Positions 40,294 to 50,548 are shown, counted from the stretch's first letter. The stretch is DNA of 64,000 nt from Lentibacillus sp. JNUCC-1 (GCF_009741735.1 NZ_WHOH01000003.1:682001-746000), one strand, 5' to 3'. Notes: generated by a model not told the origin, from the sequence alone. A program made the numbers and translations.

Positions 40294-41080
40294 ATGCTCG
40301 AGTCGAAAAGAAGAGCCATTATCTTTTTTATTATCGCTATTTTGCTTGCAGCCACATCAGGCTATTTGGTTCTTAAGAAAGTACAGACATTAAACGCCGA
40401 TTTAGGAACCATGGTGAACGTTTATGTGGCAGGAAAAGATGTGTCATCACGGGCGGTGATCACACCAGATGACATCACGACGGAAGAAATGCCGAAGAAA
40501 TACGTCAGAGATGAATACATACAAGATCCGGAAGATTTCAAGAACAAAGTCTCTGTCGTACCTTTGTCAGAAGGAAACATTATCACAAAGTCTATTCTTA
40601 AAGAAGCTTCTTCCGTTACAGAAGCAAATAACCGTTTGATTTCAATACCTAAATCAGATCCTGTATTTTTTGATGAAAGATTAACAGCACTTGACCGGGT
40701 GGATATTATCGTATCCCATGAGGTTGAAGGTGAGATGAAGACCGAGGTATTCATGAAGGATGTCAAGGTTGCAACAATCACTAAAATTGATGATAAATTT
40801 TCGGGTGTCCAATTGGAAGTTGCACTTGAAGATGCGCCGGAACTGATTCATATGCATCACTATGCAGACCGATTTCGTGTCGTAAAAGCAAATGTTGGTA
40901 AGGCAAAACGACCACATAACGTCCCGGCAACAGAAGAAAATGATGCAGAAGCTGAAAACGACGCACCAGCAGAAAAGAAGCTAAACAAGAGGACGCTGAA
41001 GACAGCAAAGAAAAAGAGCAAGAAGAGAAGCCAAAAAAGATGAAAAGAAAGATGACAAAAAAGAAGACAAAGAAAAATAA
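40294..41080 (+). CDS. cpaB: CpaB/RcpC-type pilus assembly protein (apparent frameshift in tail)
   Basis: One N-terminal membrane helix (residues 8-27), then an SAF domain (VYVAGKDVSSRAVITPDDITTEEMP; VPLSEGNIITKSIL) and an RcpC/CpaB domain. In Gram-negatives CpaB works with the secretin; in Firmicutes it is probably a cell-wall-facing assembly factor. One extra A at 40973-40976 changes the basic tail into a Lys/Glu/Asp-rich low-complexity tail ending at 41080, about 262 residues. First gene of the Tad operon, AGAGGTTTAGGGG before ATG. Confidence 0.85.
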
Positions 41081-41119
41081 CGAGGTCAAAAGCCACTAGA
41101 AACCGTTGGAGGAAGCCAT

Positions 41120-42253
41120 ATGAAAACGATGAGTGACATATATATATTCGGGCATAATGACGAGCTGTACCCAATTGTTGAAGCCACAGTAGCTGAAGGC
41201 TTTCAATTGAAACACGTGACGCCCGAAGACTTGAAGAAATTGACCATCCAGATCGTCTTGGTTCTTAAAACAGAGGAAGAGTCGCCGCTCGATCAAGTTC
41301 AACACGTTTTATCAGAACAGCCTGATGCAGCAGTTGTTTTTGTAAATAATCAGCCGGAATTCGAACTGCTGCGGGACTTGACCCGGCTTGGAGTGAATGA
41401 CTATTTTGTTCTGCCTGAAGAGGAGTGGTTGCTCACAGAACGCATTAAAGGACTTGCTGAAGCAAAGCTCATTTCAAAAGAAAATACGACTGCTGAAGGA
41501 TTTAGGCGGGGTGGCGGTAAAGTCTTTACCTTTTACAGCGGGAAAGGCGGTACGGGTAAGTCACTGATCAGTTCGACATTTGCTCAAACGCTTAAACTAG
41601 AATCTACTGGAAAGGTGCTCTACATTGACTTGAATATGCAATACGGGGGAGCCGAAACTTTTCTTGGAATTGACAGTGAGCGGTCTGTGATAGATTTGTT
41701 GCCTGTCATCAACGAGCTAAACGAACATCACCTCAGAAATGTATCAGAAACATTAGAGCCATCCGGGCTTGACGTGCTTGTGAGTCCGCGGGATGCCGAG
41801 ATAGCCGAAAAAATTGATGAGTCCTTTATTATGCGGCTGATCCGGGCAAGTAAGAGAAGTTATGATTTCATTATCATTGATACCCCATCCAATCTTGATG
41901 TTAAAACCTTTACAGCACTGGAAGAGTCCGATCGAATCTATTACTTAATGAATCTTGATACCATATCCATTCGGGTCCTTAAAGGGGTTGAAACGTTACT
42001 AAAGCAGCTCGGTGTAGATCCGGAAGAACGTCTCGAACTTATTATTAACTTCAAAGGAAAAGACAATGAACTATCAAAGAAAGATATCGAGCGCTTCGTT
42101 ACGTATACGATTGCCAGTGAAATACGCAGGGACTTTAAAGGCGTTCAAGCTCACATGAATAAAGGAGAACCTTTAAGGCGTGAGCCTCAAGAGAAGAAAT
42201 TGACCCCCGTGGCCAAAGATATTCAGAAATGGGTTCGTTCAATGCTGAAATAA
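41120..42253 (+). CDS. cpaE: CpaE/TadZ-type ParA-like ATPase
   Basis: This 377-residue protein has an N-terminal receiver-like domain without an obvious phospho-acceptor (residues 1-125) and a MinD/ParA ATPase domain. The deviant Walker A is YSGKGGTGKSLISSTFA and Walker B IIIDTPSNLD. TadZ/CpaE proteins localise the pilus machine at the pole or membrane. ATG after GGAGGAAG. Confidence 0.92.
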   Translation: MKTMSDIYIFGHNDELYPIVEATVAEGFQLKHVTPEDLKKLTIQIVLVLKTEEESPLDQVQHVLSEQPDAAVVFVNNQPEFELLRDLTRLGVNDYFVLPEEEWLLTERIKGLAEAKLISKENTTAEGFRRGGGKVFTFYSGKGGTGKSLISSTFAQTLKLESTGKVLYIDLNMQYGGAETFLGIDSERSVIDLLPVINELNEHHLRNVSETLEPSGLDVLVSPRDAEIAEKIDESFIMRLIRASKRSYDFIIIDTPSNLDVKTFTALEESDRIYYLMNLDTISIRVLKGVETLLKQLGVDPEERLELIINFKGKDNELSKKDIERFVTYTIASEIRRDFKGVQAHMNKGEPLRREPQEKKLTPVAKDIQKWVRSMLK

Positions 42254-42277
42254 TTGATAAAGGCAGGTGAATACAAG

Positions 42278-43644
42278 GTGGCGCTTTTTCAAAGACAATC
42301 AAGACAATCGCAAGCAGAGCGGGACCAGGACTTTAAAATTAACAATACATATATTGATAACCTCGTAGAACACTACAAGTCCAGGTTGCTGACAGAAGTC
42401 AATCTTGAACAGATCACAAGCCTTCCAGAAGCTGATAAGAAACTATCAATCGAGCGATTTATCAATCAGTTCATGGCAGAGGAAAAGGTCGTCATCCCAA
42501 GACAGGATAAAGATGCTCTCTTATCCATGCTGATTGATGAAAGTGTCGGGTTCGGCCCCTGGAGCCGCTTTTAAAAGATGATGATATCACTGAGATATTG
42601 GTGAATGGCCCAAGAGAAATTTATATCGAAAAACGCGGAAGACTGGAGCGCTCTGATGTGGCTTTCAAGGATGAGGCACATGTGCGGCACATTGTGGATC
42701 GGGTTGTTGCCCCGCTTGGACGCCGGATCGATGAAAGTTCACCAATGGTGGATGCCAGACTGCCGGACGGAAGCCGTGTAAACGCGGTCATTTCCCCCAT
42801 CAGTCTTGGCGGTACCATCATTTCTATTCGTAAGTTCCGCAAAACACCATTTGAAATGAAAGATCTGCAAGGTTTTGAAACCTTTACGGAAGATATGTCA
42901 ACGTTCATGCAAGCTTTGGTTCAAACAAAGCTGAATGTGTTGATTTCAGGTGGAACAGGAAGCGGTAAAACGACATTACTGAACGCCTTGGCCAAAGCCA
43001 TTCCGCATTCAGAACGTCTGGTGACGATTGAAGACTCTGCAGAACTCAAATTCGATCGTTCCAACGTTGTAGGTCTTGAAGCCCGTCCACCAAACGTAGA
43101 GGGAACAGGTGAAATCACCATCAGACAGCTTGTAAAGAACGCACTGCGGATGCGGCCTGATCGAATCATAGTCGGTGAGGTTCGTGGAGCGGAAGCGTTT
43201 GATATGCTTCAGGCCATGAACACTGGTCACGAAGGTTCTCTGACGACTGTTCACTCCAATACACCGCGAGACGCCATTAATAGGGTAGAGGGCATGGTTG
43301 TCATGGCTGGTATGGATCTCCCAACACACATCATTAGAGAATACATTGTGGGAGCACTTGATTACATCGTTCAGGTTCAGCGGTTAACGGACGGCACAAG
43401 AAAGATAACCAATATATCCGAAGTGGCGATTGGTGATGAAGGCAAAATTGAAGTGAGAGACATCTTCCACTTTAAGCGAACTGCCATGGACCAGGACGGC
43501 ACAATACACGGTTATTATACGCCGACAGGCATTGTACCTAAATGCCTGGAGCACTTAAATGTGTTTGGCATCGATTTTCCAAAAGAATTTTTTGAACCAG
43601 AGGGGGATGCTGTGGATGAATCTGGCCGTATCTATACTTTATAG
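42278..43644 (+). CDS. cpaF: CpaF/TadA secretion ATPase (apparent frameshift)
   Basis: This type II/IV secretion hexameric ATPase energises Flp pilus assembly. Walker A is [16 protein letters not shown], the Asp box and Walker B area [19 protein letters not shown], the His box [12 protein letters not shown]. The frame breaks at 42556-42559; one extra C gives [22 protein letters not shown], the standard CpaF sequence. Restored length about 455 residues. GTG start at 42278; TTG at 42254 also in frame. Confidence 0.93.
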
Positions 43645-44545
43645 TCTTGCCGTCTTATCCCTTCTGTTTTGGCTCTATTTCTATCTTGGCTATCGTAAGC
43701 ACCGAAAAGAGTGGACACAGCAAGTGAGGCAATGGTACCCCGAGGAAAAAAGAAAAAGCTTCATCAGTAAATGGGGGGATAAGTTCGACGAGCGTGAAGG
43801 CGCACAAAAGCTGCGAAACAAACTGCAAAGTGCGAATCTGGGTCTTTTGCCCTCAGAGTATATCGGAATTTTAGTCGTCGGTTATCTCTTATTGTTTGTT
43901 GTTTTCTTCACCATTTTTAATATGGTAGCCAATTTGAGTATGATCCTGCCGCTCGGTATTGTTATTGCATCGCACTACCTATTATTTTATTTCAGAAAAA
44001 ACAACTACGAACTGAGGTTTAACGAACAACTGGCTGAAATTTGCCGCTTACTTGCCAATTCGGCACGGTCGGGACTCACGATCAACCAGGGGATTGACTT
44101 GATTGCCCGAGAGGTTTCCGCACCGGCGGGTCCAGAGTTTAGCAGGATTTCGAACGAACTAAAGCTTGGTGTTTCGCTTGAAGTTGCCCTTAGATCTGTG
44201 CAAAAGCGTAATAAATCGAGGGATTTCAACTTATTTATAGCCACATTATTGATTCAGAAAAAGACGGGCGGAAATTTGGCCACAACGCTTGATACAATGG
44301 CCAATACATTCGAAGACCGCAAAGTACTGACGCAGACTATTAAAACCATGACCTCTGAGCAGCGGTATATATCTTTAGTTATTCCAATTATGCCGATTTT
44401 CTTGTTGCTTATTATGAACAACGTTATTGATGGTTTTATTGAGCCCCTTTGGTCAGGTTTTGGGCTCGTTATATTGTTCCTATTTCTGGGGGTCATTACA
44501 CTGGCAACATTGCTCATTAGAAAAATAACGGATATCAAGGTGTAG
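43616..44545 (+). CDS. tadB: TadB inner-membrane pilus assembly protein
   Basis: This roughly 309-residue protein has N-terminal and C-terminal helix pairs and a T2SSF domain (CRLLANSARSGLTINQGIDLI; KKTGGNLATTLDTMANTFEDR). With TadC it forms the membrane platform that TadA turns. The start at 43616 follows GAGGGGG; it overlaps the end of cpaF. Confidence 0.92.
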   Translation: MNLAVSILYSLAVLSLLFWLYFYLGYRKHRKEWTQQVRQWYPEEKRKSFISKWGDKFDEREGAQKLRNKLQSANLGLLPSEYIGILVVGYLLLFVVFFTIFNMVANLSMILPLGIVIASHYLLFYFRKNNYELRFNEQLAEICRLLANSARSGLTINQGIDLIAREVSAPAGPEFSRISNELKLGVSLEVALRSVQKRNKSRDFNLFIATLLIQKKTGGNLATTLDTMANTFEDRKVLTQTIKTMTSEQRYISLVIPIMPIFLLLIMNNVIDGFIEPLWSGFGLVILFLFLGVITLATLLIRKITDIKV

Positions 44546-44548
44546 CCT

Positions 44549-45484
44549 ATGGACGCGCTTATCATACTTTCAATCATCGCATTTTGGTTTTGTATCGTTT
44601 TGTTTTTAAAACATTTCTGGTCATTTCTACAGGAAAAACGTACAGTTCTGCACCATGTTTCAGAAGTCACAGCCACAGATCCTTTCGAAAAGAAAATTAA
44701 AAAACGCAACAAACGTGCAGCCGTATTTCACAGAATCACCACATACGCGGACGATTTCTCGGATCTTGGTCAGCGCATTAATTTTTTCAGTGAAAATCAT
44801 GATGTTGAAGAATGGCTGCGAAAATCAGGCAACCCGTTGAAATTGACAGTTGAGAGATTCCAAGGTTTAAAGATCTTCTTGTTTCTCGTAGGCGCTTTTG
44901 CTGGCGCCCTTGCACTTGTCATCGGGTTCCCGTTTGCACAATATATTTTAGCGTTTGGCCCACTATTGGGATACTTCTTACCTATTATTCTAGTAAGGAG
45001 GGAGGCTAAAAAGCGCCAGGAAAGGTTAAGAGCTGACTTGCCAGATTTTCTTGATACGGTCAGTACAAGTGTTCAGGCAGGCGTCAGTCTCGATCAAGCA
45101 TTAAAGGAGGTGATTCGTCACTTTGATGGTCCCATTCGTGAAGAGTTCTCCAGGTTCAACCAGGAAATTGAATTGGGCGTTCCAAGAGAAAGAGCGTACA
45201 GGGAATTGTTGCGTCGAAATGACAATCAAGAATTTCAATCGTTGATTAAAGCCCTGCTCCAGGGTATGAATCTCGGTGTACCGATCGCTACAACATTTAA
45301 GATTCAAGCCGAGGACATGAGACAGATTCGTGAAGAGCAGGTTAAAGAACTGGCGGCCAAAGCATCGCCAAAGGTTACACTCGTCACAACGTTTTTAATC
45401 GCCCCAGTCTCCATCTTAATGATCGCAGGATTGATGATCATGAACATGTTGATGGGTGAAAACAGTATTTTTAATATGTTTTAA
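44549..45484 (+). CDS. tadC: TadC inner-membrane pilus assembly protein
   Basis: This 311-residue T2SSF-domain paralog of TadB has LPDFLDTVSTSVQAGVSLDQALKEV and LLQGMNLGVPIATTFKIQAEDMR, cited by their ALKEV and QGMNLGVPIATTF parts. Hydrophobic segments lie near residues 8-25, 100-145 and 275-305. It starts 3 bases after tadB. Confidence 0.92.
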   Translation: MDALIILSIIAFWFCIVLFLKHFWSFLQEKRTVLHHVSEVTATDPFEKKIKKRNKRAAVFHRITTYADDFSDLGQRINFFSENHDVEEWLRKSGNPLKLTVERFQGLKIFLFLVGAFAGALALVIGFPFAQYILAFGPLLGYFLPIILVRREAKKRQERLRADLPDFLDTVSTSVQAGVSLDQALKEVIRHFDGPIREEFSRFNQEIELGVPRERAYRELLRRNDNQEFQSLIKALLQGMNLGVPIATTFKIQAEDMRQIREEQVKELAAKASPKVTLVTTFLIAPVSILMIAGLMIMNMLMGENSIFNMF

Positions 45485-45502
45485 AAAATAGGAGGAATAA
45501 AA

Positions 45503-45721
45503 ATGATGAACATGTTAACGAATTTGTATGCGAAGACAATGAGTCAGGTGAATGCTTGGAAGAAAGAGGAGCAAGGTTCACAGACGTTGGAATGGATTGG
45601 AATTGCTGCAGTAGTTATCATTGTAGTCGGTTTAGTATCAACAGCATTTGATGGCTCTGAAATTGGTGCTGACATCTATGACAAGTTCACAACTTTCCTA
45701 GGGAAAATAGGCGGGGAGTAA
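45503..45721 (+). CDS. Flp-type class III pilin
   Basis: This 72-residue prepilin has a basic, hydrophilic leader ending KKEEQG, then SQTLEW and a hydrophobic helix (IGIAAVVIIVVGLVSTAF). Cleavage after Gly leaves Glu at +5, the type IV pilin rule. It is the likely main pilus subunit. No prepilin peptidase gene is present here; a ComC-type enzyme elsewhere may serve. Confidence 0.85.
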   Translation: MMNMLTNLYAKTMSQVNAWKKEEQGSQTLEWIGIAAVVIIVVGLVSTAFDGSEIGADIYDKFTTFLGKIGGE

Positions 45722-45764
45722 AGTATAACGGTTAAGTCACTCATCATAGGTAGGAGTTTTGTTA

Positions 45765-47187
45765 ATGATAAATCTTAAATTGCCTTTAGTACTGGTCATT
45801 AGTGCAACCTTGCTAATAGGTTGCACAAGTGACGAAGATTCACAAAACGAGATCGAGGAAAACAAATCTAATCCAAAACAAGAAACTAGCGAACGAAATG
45901 ATGAGTCCACCAATGATTCAATTAACGACATTACTTCAGAAGAGTCTTTCTTAGAATCGGTATCTTTTTTAGAGGATATTCCATCAACCCCGGGTACTGC
46001 TAAGGAATTAATTAATCAAGCTGAGGGTGAATTTGCTATCCATTCCTCAGAGTGGGGGGATGAGAAATACAGTGAACTTGCAAAAGAAACCGAAAAACTA
46101 AAACCGCTCCCTAAAGATGCTAGCGAAAAGGAATTGGACCTCTACTATAATTACATCTATTCATTGGTAGCTGAGGATTTTCCTGATCCACAAGAAACTA
46201 TAAAAAAGTGGGAGTTTGGGTCATTTGGAGATCCTGACTTACCTGACTCAAGATACCATTTTAAGGAAAACTACAACATTGAAGTTCTGCTTGACGCAAG
46301 TGGGAGCATGGGCGCTTATATTGGCGAGCAAACCATGATGCAAATTGCTAAGGAGTCCATCAATAACTTCATGAAGCAGGTGCCAGAGGAAGCAAACGTT
46401 TCTTTCCGTGTTTATGGTCATAAAGGCACTGGTGACAGCAGCGATAAGGAAATGTCTTGCTCAGCCATTGAACAGGTTTATGGATATGCGACATATGATG
46501 AGGACAAATTCCAAAAAGAACTGGATAAAATAGAACCAGCCGGCTGGACCCATTGGCAGACGCTCTAAAACAGGCTGAAGATGCGCTTAAAGAATTTGAT
46601 ACCGCACATAACACAAATTTAATTTATGTTGTGAGCGATGGCGTTGAAACATGTGATGGTGATCCAGTGCAAGTTGCTAAATCATTAAGCGAATCAAATG
46701 CTCAGCCCATTATAAATATCATAGGCTTTAATGTGGATACCGATGCTCAAAAACAACTGAAACAAATGGCGGATGTATCAGGAGGAATATTTTCAACAGC
46801 AGATAACCAAAAGCAACTTGAGGAAGAGTTTAATCGTGCAGAAAAAGTTTTAGAAGCATGGGAAGCATGGAAAAAGATGCTCTTAAAGATGTTGATAGCA
46901 TGGAGGTCCACAGTCAATTTGACATTTTAAGTTTTAACAATGAATGGACGACTAAGTCAACAAGAATGTTTAATAATCTGAGGCGTGTTCCAAAGCGCTT
47001 GGAAAAAGAAGGTATTATTAGCTCTGAACAATTAAGTGACCTCTTAAAAAGAAATAATGACATTGAAAAACTCATTAAGACTACTTCAAGTGAATTGAAG
47101 GAAGAGTTAAAAGATATCAACACTGAAAAACTGGAAGAAATGAAGCAGTCTATTAAGGACAAATACAATAAACAAACGAGTGAATAA
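45765..47187 (+). CDS. VWA-domain lipoprotein in the Tad locus (two apparent frameshifts)
   Basis: A lipoprotein signal ends at the lipobox LLIGC. An acidic linker is followed by a von Willebrand factor A domain with the MIDAS motif DASGS in VLLDASGSMGAYIGE, and by a Lys/Glu-rich helical C-terminus. The first repair adds C at 46549-46551 (AGWTPLADALKQAEDAL); the second adds A at 46871-46875 (AWKKDALKDVDSMEV). Restored length about 474 residues. VWA proteins in pilus loci often act as adhesins or assembly partners. Here the membrane anchor and metal site suggest a surface-binding role; this is inference. Confidence 0.82.
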
Positions 47188-47231
47188 TCAAGGGTCTAAA
47201 TGCTAGTAATCTTTGTTTTAACCATCATGAG

Positions 47232-47270
47232 AAGTCCCTGAATAAGTGCATGCCCCTTATTCAGGGACTT
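47232..47270. other. Perfect 15-bp inverted repeat after the VWA gene
   Basis: AAGTCCCTGAATAAG (47232-47246) pairs with CTTATTCAGGGACTT (47256-47270) around a 9-base loop. No T-run follows, so it is not a classical terminator; it may stabilise or process mRNA. Confidence 0.7.
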
Positions 47271-47308
47271 ACTAAAAACTACGCATCCTGTCCACGGGAG
47301 GGCGTATG

Positions 47309-47517
47309 ATGTCCAAAACTGAGAAAAAATGCGTACATTTTACCTCGTTATAATGATTTTTATTTATGTCAGTTATGTGCCTGTTACATTTTACGAATGG
47401 ATATGGAGTGATGGCGGAACCCCATATACAGCATTCTTACTTGGAGTCGCCATCCCACTAATACGGGTGAATCATATACGGGATATCCGTAGAAAAGAAG
47501 AGGAATCCAGCATGTGA
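47309..47517 (+). CDS. Small two-helix membrane protein (apparent frameshift near the start)
   Basis: The 47329-47517 frame encodes 62 residues with two hydrophobic segments (FYLVIMIFIYVSYVPVTFY; TAFLLGVAIPLI) and a charged end. ATG 47309, well spaced after GGGAGGG, is one base out of frame. One extra A in the run at 47324-47329 joins them as MSKTEKKMRTFYLV. Function unknown; it opens the first effector-like cassette. Confidence 0.5.
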
Positions 47518-47546
47518 GTAATCATTAATAACGCTTATATGGGGTG

Positions 47547-48671
47547 ATGACGATTGGGGCTCTATTTAAAAAGTGCATGTTATTAACAGCCGTCGTTCTA
47601 ATAACCTTTTTTCCAGTATTGTCACCGACTGTGTATGCCATTAGTTCCTGGACAGGGGACTCGTGGGAAGGAAATCCTTGGAGTGGCAGTCCTTGGGATG
47701 GATCTAATCTTAAATGGATTGGAGAAGATATTAAACCATCACAAGCTAACGATATAGAGGTTCCAGAGAATGAAATTGAATTGCCATGGTATCTGGAAGG
47801 AGGGGAGGGAGACGATTCTTCCAGTGATGATTGGACAGCCGATGGATTTATAGGGAATCGAATTAATGGTAAGCCTACCGCTGGAATGATTGCAGAGGTT
47901 GGAAATGATGACTCTAATAAAAAAATAGCGGACTCCATGGAGTTTTTAACCACAGATATAATGGGTGGAAATGCAAAGTTTATATCTGACGGACTAAAAC
48001 ACCAACGATATTTGGATAGCGGACAAAATGGCTCTGGTTTTGGAGCTACCTCAAGAAGTGTGTATAGTAATATGCTTGTGAATGGTTTTAAGCTTTCTGG
48101 AGCAGACAACAAATACATGACTGCAGCAGAATCGGCTGTTTATTTTAATGAGGGTGTTCAAGGTTATAAAGTGATTAAAAATGCCCATGATTATAGACAA
48201 ATTCCAACTAAAAAAAGAGATTTGTCTAGCAAAGCAAATACCATAAAAAACATCTCCAAAATGGGTGGAGTTGAAAAGGTTTTATCTAGATTTAGCATAG
48301 TTACTGCAGGGGTGAGCGCTGCCTATTCAGGATGGGATACAGCTATATTGTCTGCTGAGGCATCTAAAGTCGTGAAAAGTGATGCAAGTGGTACACAAAA
48401 AACAATAGCAGTAGCTAATGCAACGGAGAGCGCAGGAGACTTCCTTATAAGTGGAGGTGTTTTAGCTTCAGCGGTACCAGTGCCAGGATTTAGAGTGGCT
48501 GGAGGAGTAATAATTCTTATCGGAGCAGCACTATGGGGCGCTTCTAAAGTAGCAAAGTTTTATGCGAAAAATTGGGATACTATAAAACTTGGTTATAAAG
48601 CAGCTTGGGAAGGTATAAAGCATTTTGGCAAAAAAGGTCTGAAGTCTATTGTTAAAGGCTTAAATTCATAG
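47547..48671 (+). CDS. Secreted Trp-Gly repeat protein A (candidate pore-type effector)
   Basis: This roughly 374-residue protein has a signal peptide (FKKCMLLTAVVLITFFPV...YA). Directly after it come pentad repeats W-x-G-x-x (SWTGDSWEGNPWSGSPWDGS). The middle is polar. The last third has long Gly/Ala-rich hydrophobic stretches (FLISGGVLASAVPVPGFRV; GGVIILIGAALWGA) and a cationic amphipathic end (KHFGKKGLKSIVKG). This C-terminus is homologous to protein B at 51418. Hydrophobic hairpin plus cationic helix suggests membrane insertion; toxin activity is inference, and a surface or pilus-linked role is possible. ATG 47547 is crowded by its GGGGTG site. No known family recognised. Confidence 0.7.
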   Translation: MTIGALFKKCMLLTAVVLITFFPVLSPTVYAISSWTGDSWEGNPWSGSPWDGSNLKWIGEDIKPSQANDIEVPENEIELPWYLEGGEGDDSSSDDWTADGFIGNRINGKPTAGMIAEVGNDDSNKKIADSMEFLTTDIMGGNAKFISDGLKHQRYLDSGQNGSGFGATSRSVYSNMLVNGFKLSGADNKYMTAAESAVYFNEGVQGYKVIKNAHDYRQIPTKKRDLSSKANTIKNISKMGGVEKVLSRFSIVTAGVSAAYSGWDTAILSAEASKVVKSDASGTQKTIAVANATESAGDFLISGGVLASAVPVPGFRVAGGVIILIGAALWGASKVAKFYAKNWDTIKLGYKAAWEGIKHFGKKGLKSIVKGLNS

Positions 48672-48677
48672 AAATAT

Positions 48678-49523
48678 ATGAGTGAAGGTGTGATAGATAT
48701 TAAGTACTTTGACAAACGTGTTAAAGAAGAAGCCAATAAATACAAAAGGCTGTTTGAAACATTTACCGTCAATCCAGGTGCCTCTCGAATTAACAGTCAC
48801 GATTACTTTTTGGTTAATTATTATAGGTGGGGAAAAATAACCGGATGTGCAGTAGTTTCTTCTAATTCTAAAGCTGACAAAATTGAATACACTGCGGCTT
48901 TTGATGAACTGGTGGAATTTGCAACATTATTTTCTTCTGTTTTAGAAGTTGAGGAAAGAGCTCGTGCAAATATGGACGCGTTTATTACACTCGAAAAATT
49001 TCTAACTAATGTTTTGAGGGGCGGCGTTACACTACATGATGAAGATAAATCTGAATATCAATATTCTTTGAAAAGAATTCATTCCATTTTAAACCTTCAG
49101 GATCGCTTGAAGGAAATTTATAATACCACTGCAAAGAAACAAGAACAATACCATAATGGTTCGATAGAAGTCATTTCCAGGGAGGATATTCAAGAGGCAG
49201 CTAGGAGCTTAGGGGAAGTTGACTTTATTCAATACAGACAGGTATTAGCCATCCATGAACTCATCCCCAAATTAAAGTACATTAAAAACATGGAAAACGA
49301 GCAGTTAATCCGTTTTAAAACGTCAGCGGTTAAAAGGTATCTTGTGGAGTTTTCCAAAGGTGAAAATGAACAATTAAAGAACGTAAAGAAGATTGAATTC
49401 CAGTCCAATATGCAATCTTTGACAAAGGAGCAGCATATACAAGGCGCTTTAAAAGACTTCTATAAAAACTTGTCTCATGCTAATCGGCGATTCAGAAAAG
49501 ATTTAAGGTACCCTGAAATTTAA
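48678..49523 (+). CDS. RYP-family protein 1 (about 275 residues, unknown function)
   Basis: This 281-residue, hydrophilic, helix-rich protein lacks a signal peptide or membrane segment, so it is probably cytosolic. It is one of seven full-length paralogs in the locus, named here after the shared C-terminal RYP/RFP/RHP. Shared points: a NxxxYxLxxY stretch near residue 35 (SHDYFLVNYYRWG), a RAxxDxxxLE segment (RARANMDAFITLEKFL), an IQYxQ motif (DFIQYRQVLAI) and the KDLRYP end. It is closest to copy 2 at 50566. Position directly after Trp-repeat protein A is compatible with an immunity or chaperone role. Confidence 0.65.
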   Translation: MSEGVIDIKYFDKRVKEEANKYKRLFETFTVNPGASRINSHDYFLVNYYRWGKITGCAVVSSNSKADKIEYTAAFDELVEFATLFSSVLEVEERARANMDAFITLEKFLTNVLRGGVTLHDEDKSEYQYSLKRIHSILNLQDRLKEIYNTTAKKQEQYHNGSIEVISREDIQEAARSLGEVDFIQYRQVLAIHELIPKLKYIKNMENEQLIRFKTSAVKRYLVEFSKGENEQLKNVKKIEFQSNMQSLTKEQHIQGALKDFYKNLSHANRRFRKDLRYPEI

Positions 49524-49529
49524 AAACAG

Positions 49530-49808
49530 GTGCTGGCAATTTATGAATTCATACCTAAATTTAATTATATCAGAGGCTTAAGAAATCAGAAGATAAACCG
49601 TTTTAAAACGGATGAGGTTAAACGATATCTTGAGGAGTTTTCCAAGGGTGAAAATCAGCAGCTTGAAAATGTGAAAAGAATTGAATTTCTACTTAATTTA
49701 AGGGAACTGACAATGGAACAACATATTCATGAAGCAAATAAGTTATTTTATAAAAACCTCGCAGAAACAAATGCTTTATCCAGAAAAGAGCTGCGGTATC
49801 CAATCTGA
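49530..49808 (+). pseudogene. C-terminal fragment of an RYP-family gene (partial tandem duplication)
   Basis: The 92-residue frame (VLAIYEFIPKFNYIRGL ... KELRYPI) matches only the last third of RYP protein 1 (VLAIHELIPKLKYIKNM ... KDLRYPEI). The breakpoint falls at the shared CAGGT that encodes QV. It has no good start of its own, although a GTG at 49530 could be read. It is most likely the remnant of a paralog whose 5' two thirds were deleted. Confidence 0.7.
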
Positions 49809-49831
49809 AGTAGATAGAGGTGGTGAAGCTG

Positions 49832-50548
49832 ATGGAAAAACCTTTAAAGACCACATGGGATGTATATACGGGTCAATTTGAAAAGATATTAATTCTAATG
49901 CTTTCAACAACTTTGCCTCTATTAATCTTGCATTCGTTTTTAACCAACTACATATATGCAATTACACCAAGTTATTCTGTCGTGTATTCGTTCGCTGATA
50001 TTTATTATGCCCTTATAACTTTATTATTTTACTTATATGCACAGGTTCCATATATTCGTTATGTTTACAACGAGTATATGGGAGTCGAAAACAATTTACG
50101 TAATACTATATACACATTTATTACCAATGGTTTTACGGTATTTGTTTTTGCATGTATCGCTTCAACGCTCACCACACTAGGTTTTATGTTATTGGTGCTT
50201 CCTGGTTTAATCCTGATTACATTGTTGTTTCCAATCCCGTATATTAGTATTTTTGATAATAAATCTGTCTGGAAGTCTATTAAAGAAGGCGTGCGTCTTG
50301 GGAAAAAACATTTCTTCAAGATCTTAATGATCATTGGGCTTGTTGGGACAGCTGAATTATTATTCGGGATTTTTCTTACCTATCAACTTTTTACGATCAC
50401 TTCATCCTTTGCAGCACAAGTCATTACTCAAATGGCCTTAAATATGATTGTATATCCATTTGTCATCATGCTTTTAACAGTTTACATAATAAAATGGCGC
50501 GGGCAGCAAGAGCTGTTGGATTCCCAGGGCGTGATGAAAGTGATGTAA
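49832..50548 (+). CDS. Membrane protein 1 of the cassette (about six helices)
   Basis: This 238-residue protein starts MEKPLKTTWDVYTGQFEK, aligning with the paralog at 53750 (MRNPLKYTWHLYTSQFEK). That alignment and GAGGTGG decide the start at 49832. Long hydrophobic segments alternate with a conserved cytoplasmic loop KSVWKSIKEGVRLGKKHFFK. The family is not recognised; the loop recalls bacterial DUF975-like or GPDPase-membrane-like proteins, but only loosely. Its repeated place between two RYP genes suggests a fixed part of the cassette. Confidence 0.7.
   Translation: MEKPLKTTWDVYTGQFEKILILMLSTTLPLLILHSFLTNYIYAITPSYSVVYSFADIYYALITLLFYLYAQVPYIRYVYNEYMGVENNLRNTIYTFITNGFTVFVFACIASTLTTLGFMLLVLPGLILITLLFPIPYISIFDNKSVWKSIKEGVRLGKKHFFKILMIIGLVGTAELLFGIFLTYQLFTITSSFAAQVITQMALNMIVYPFVIMLLTVYIIKWRGQQELLDSQGVMKVM

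Noticed and set aside
42254..43644. cpaF as a natural pseudogene
   Set aside because: One base in a C-run restores an otherwise perfect ATPase inside an intact Tad operon.
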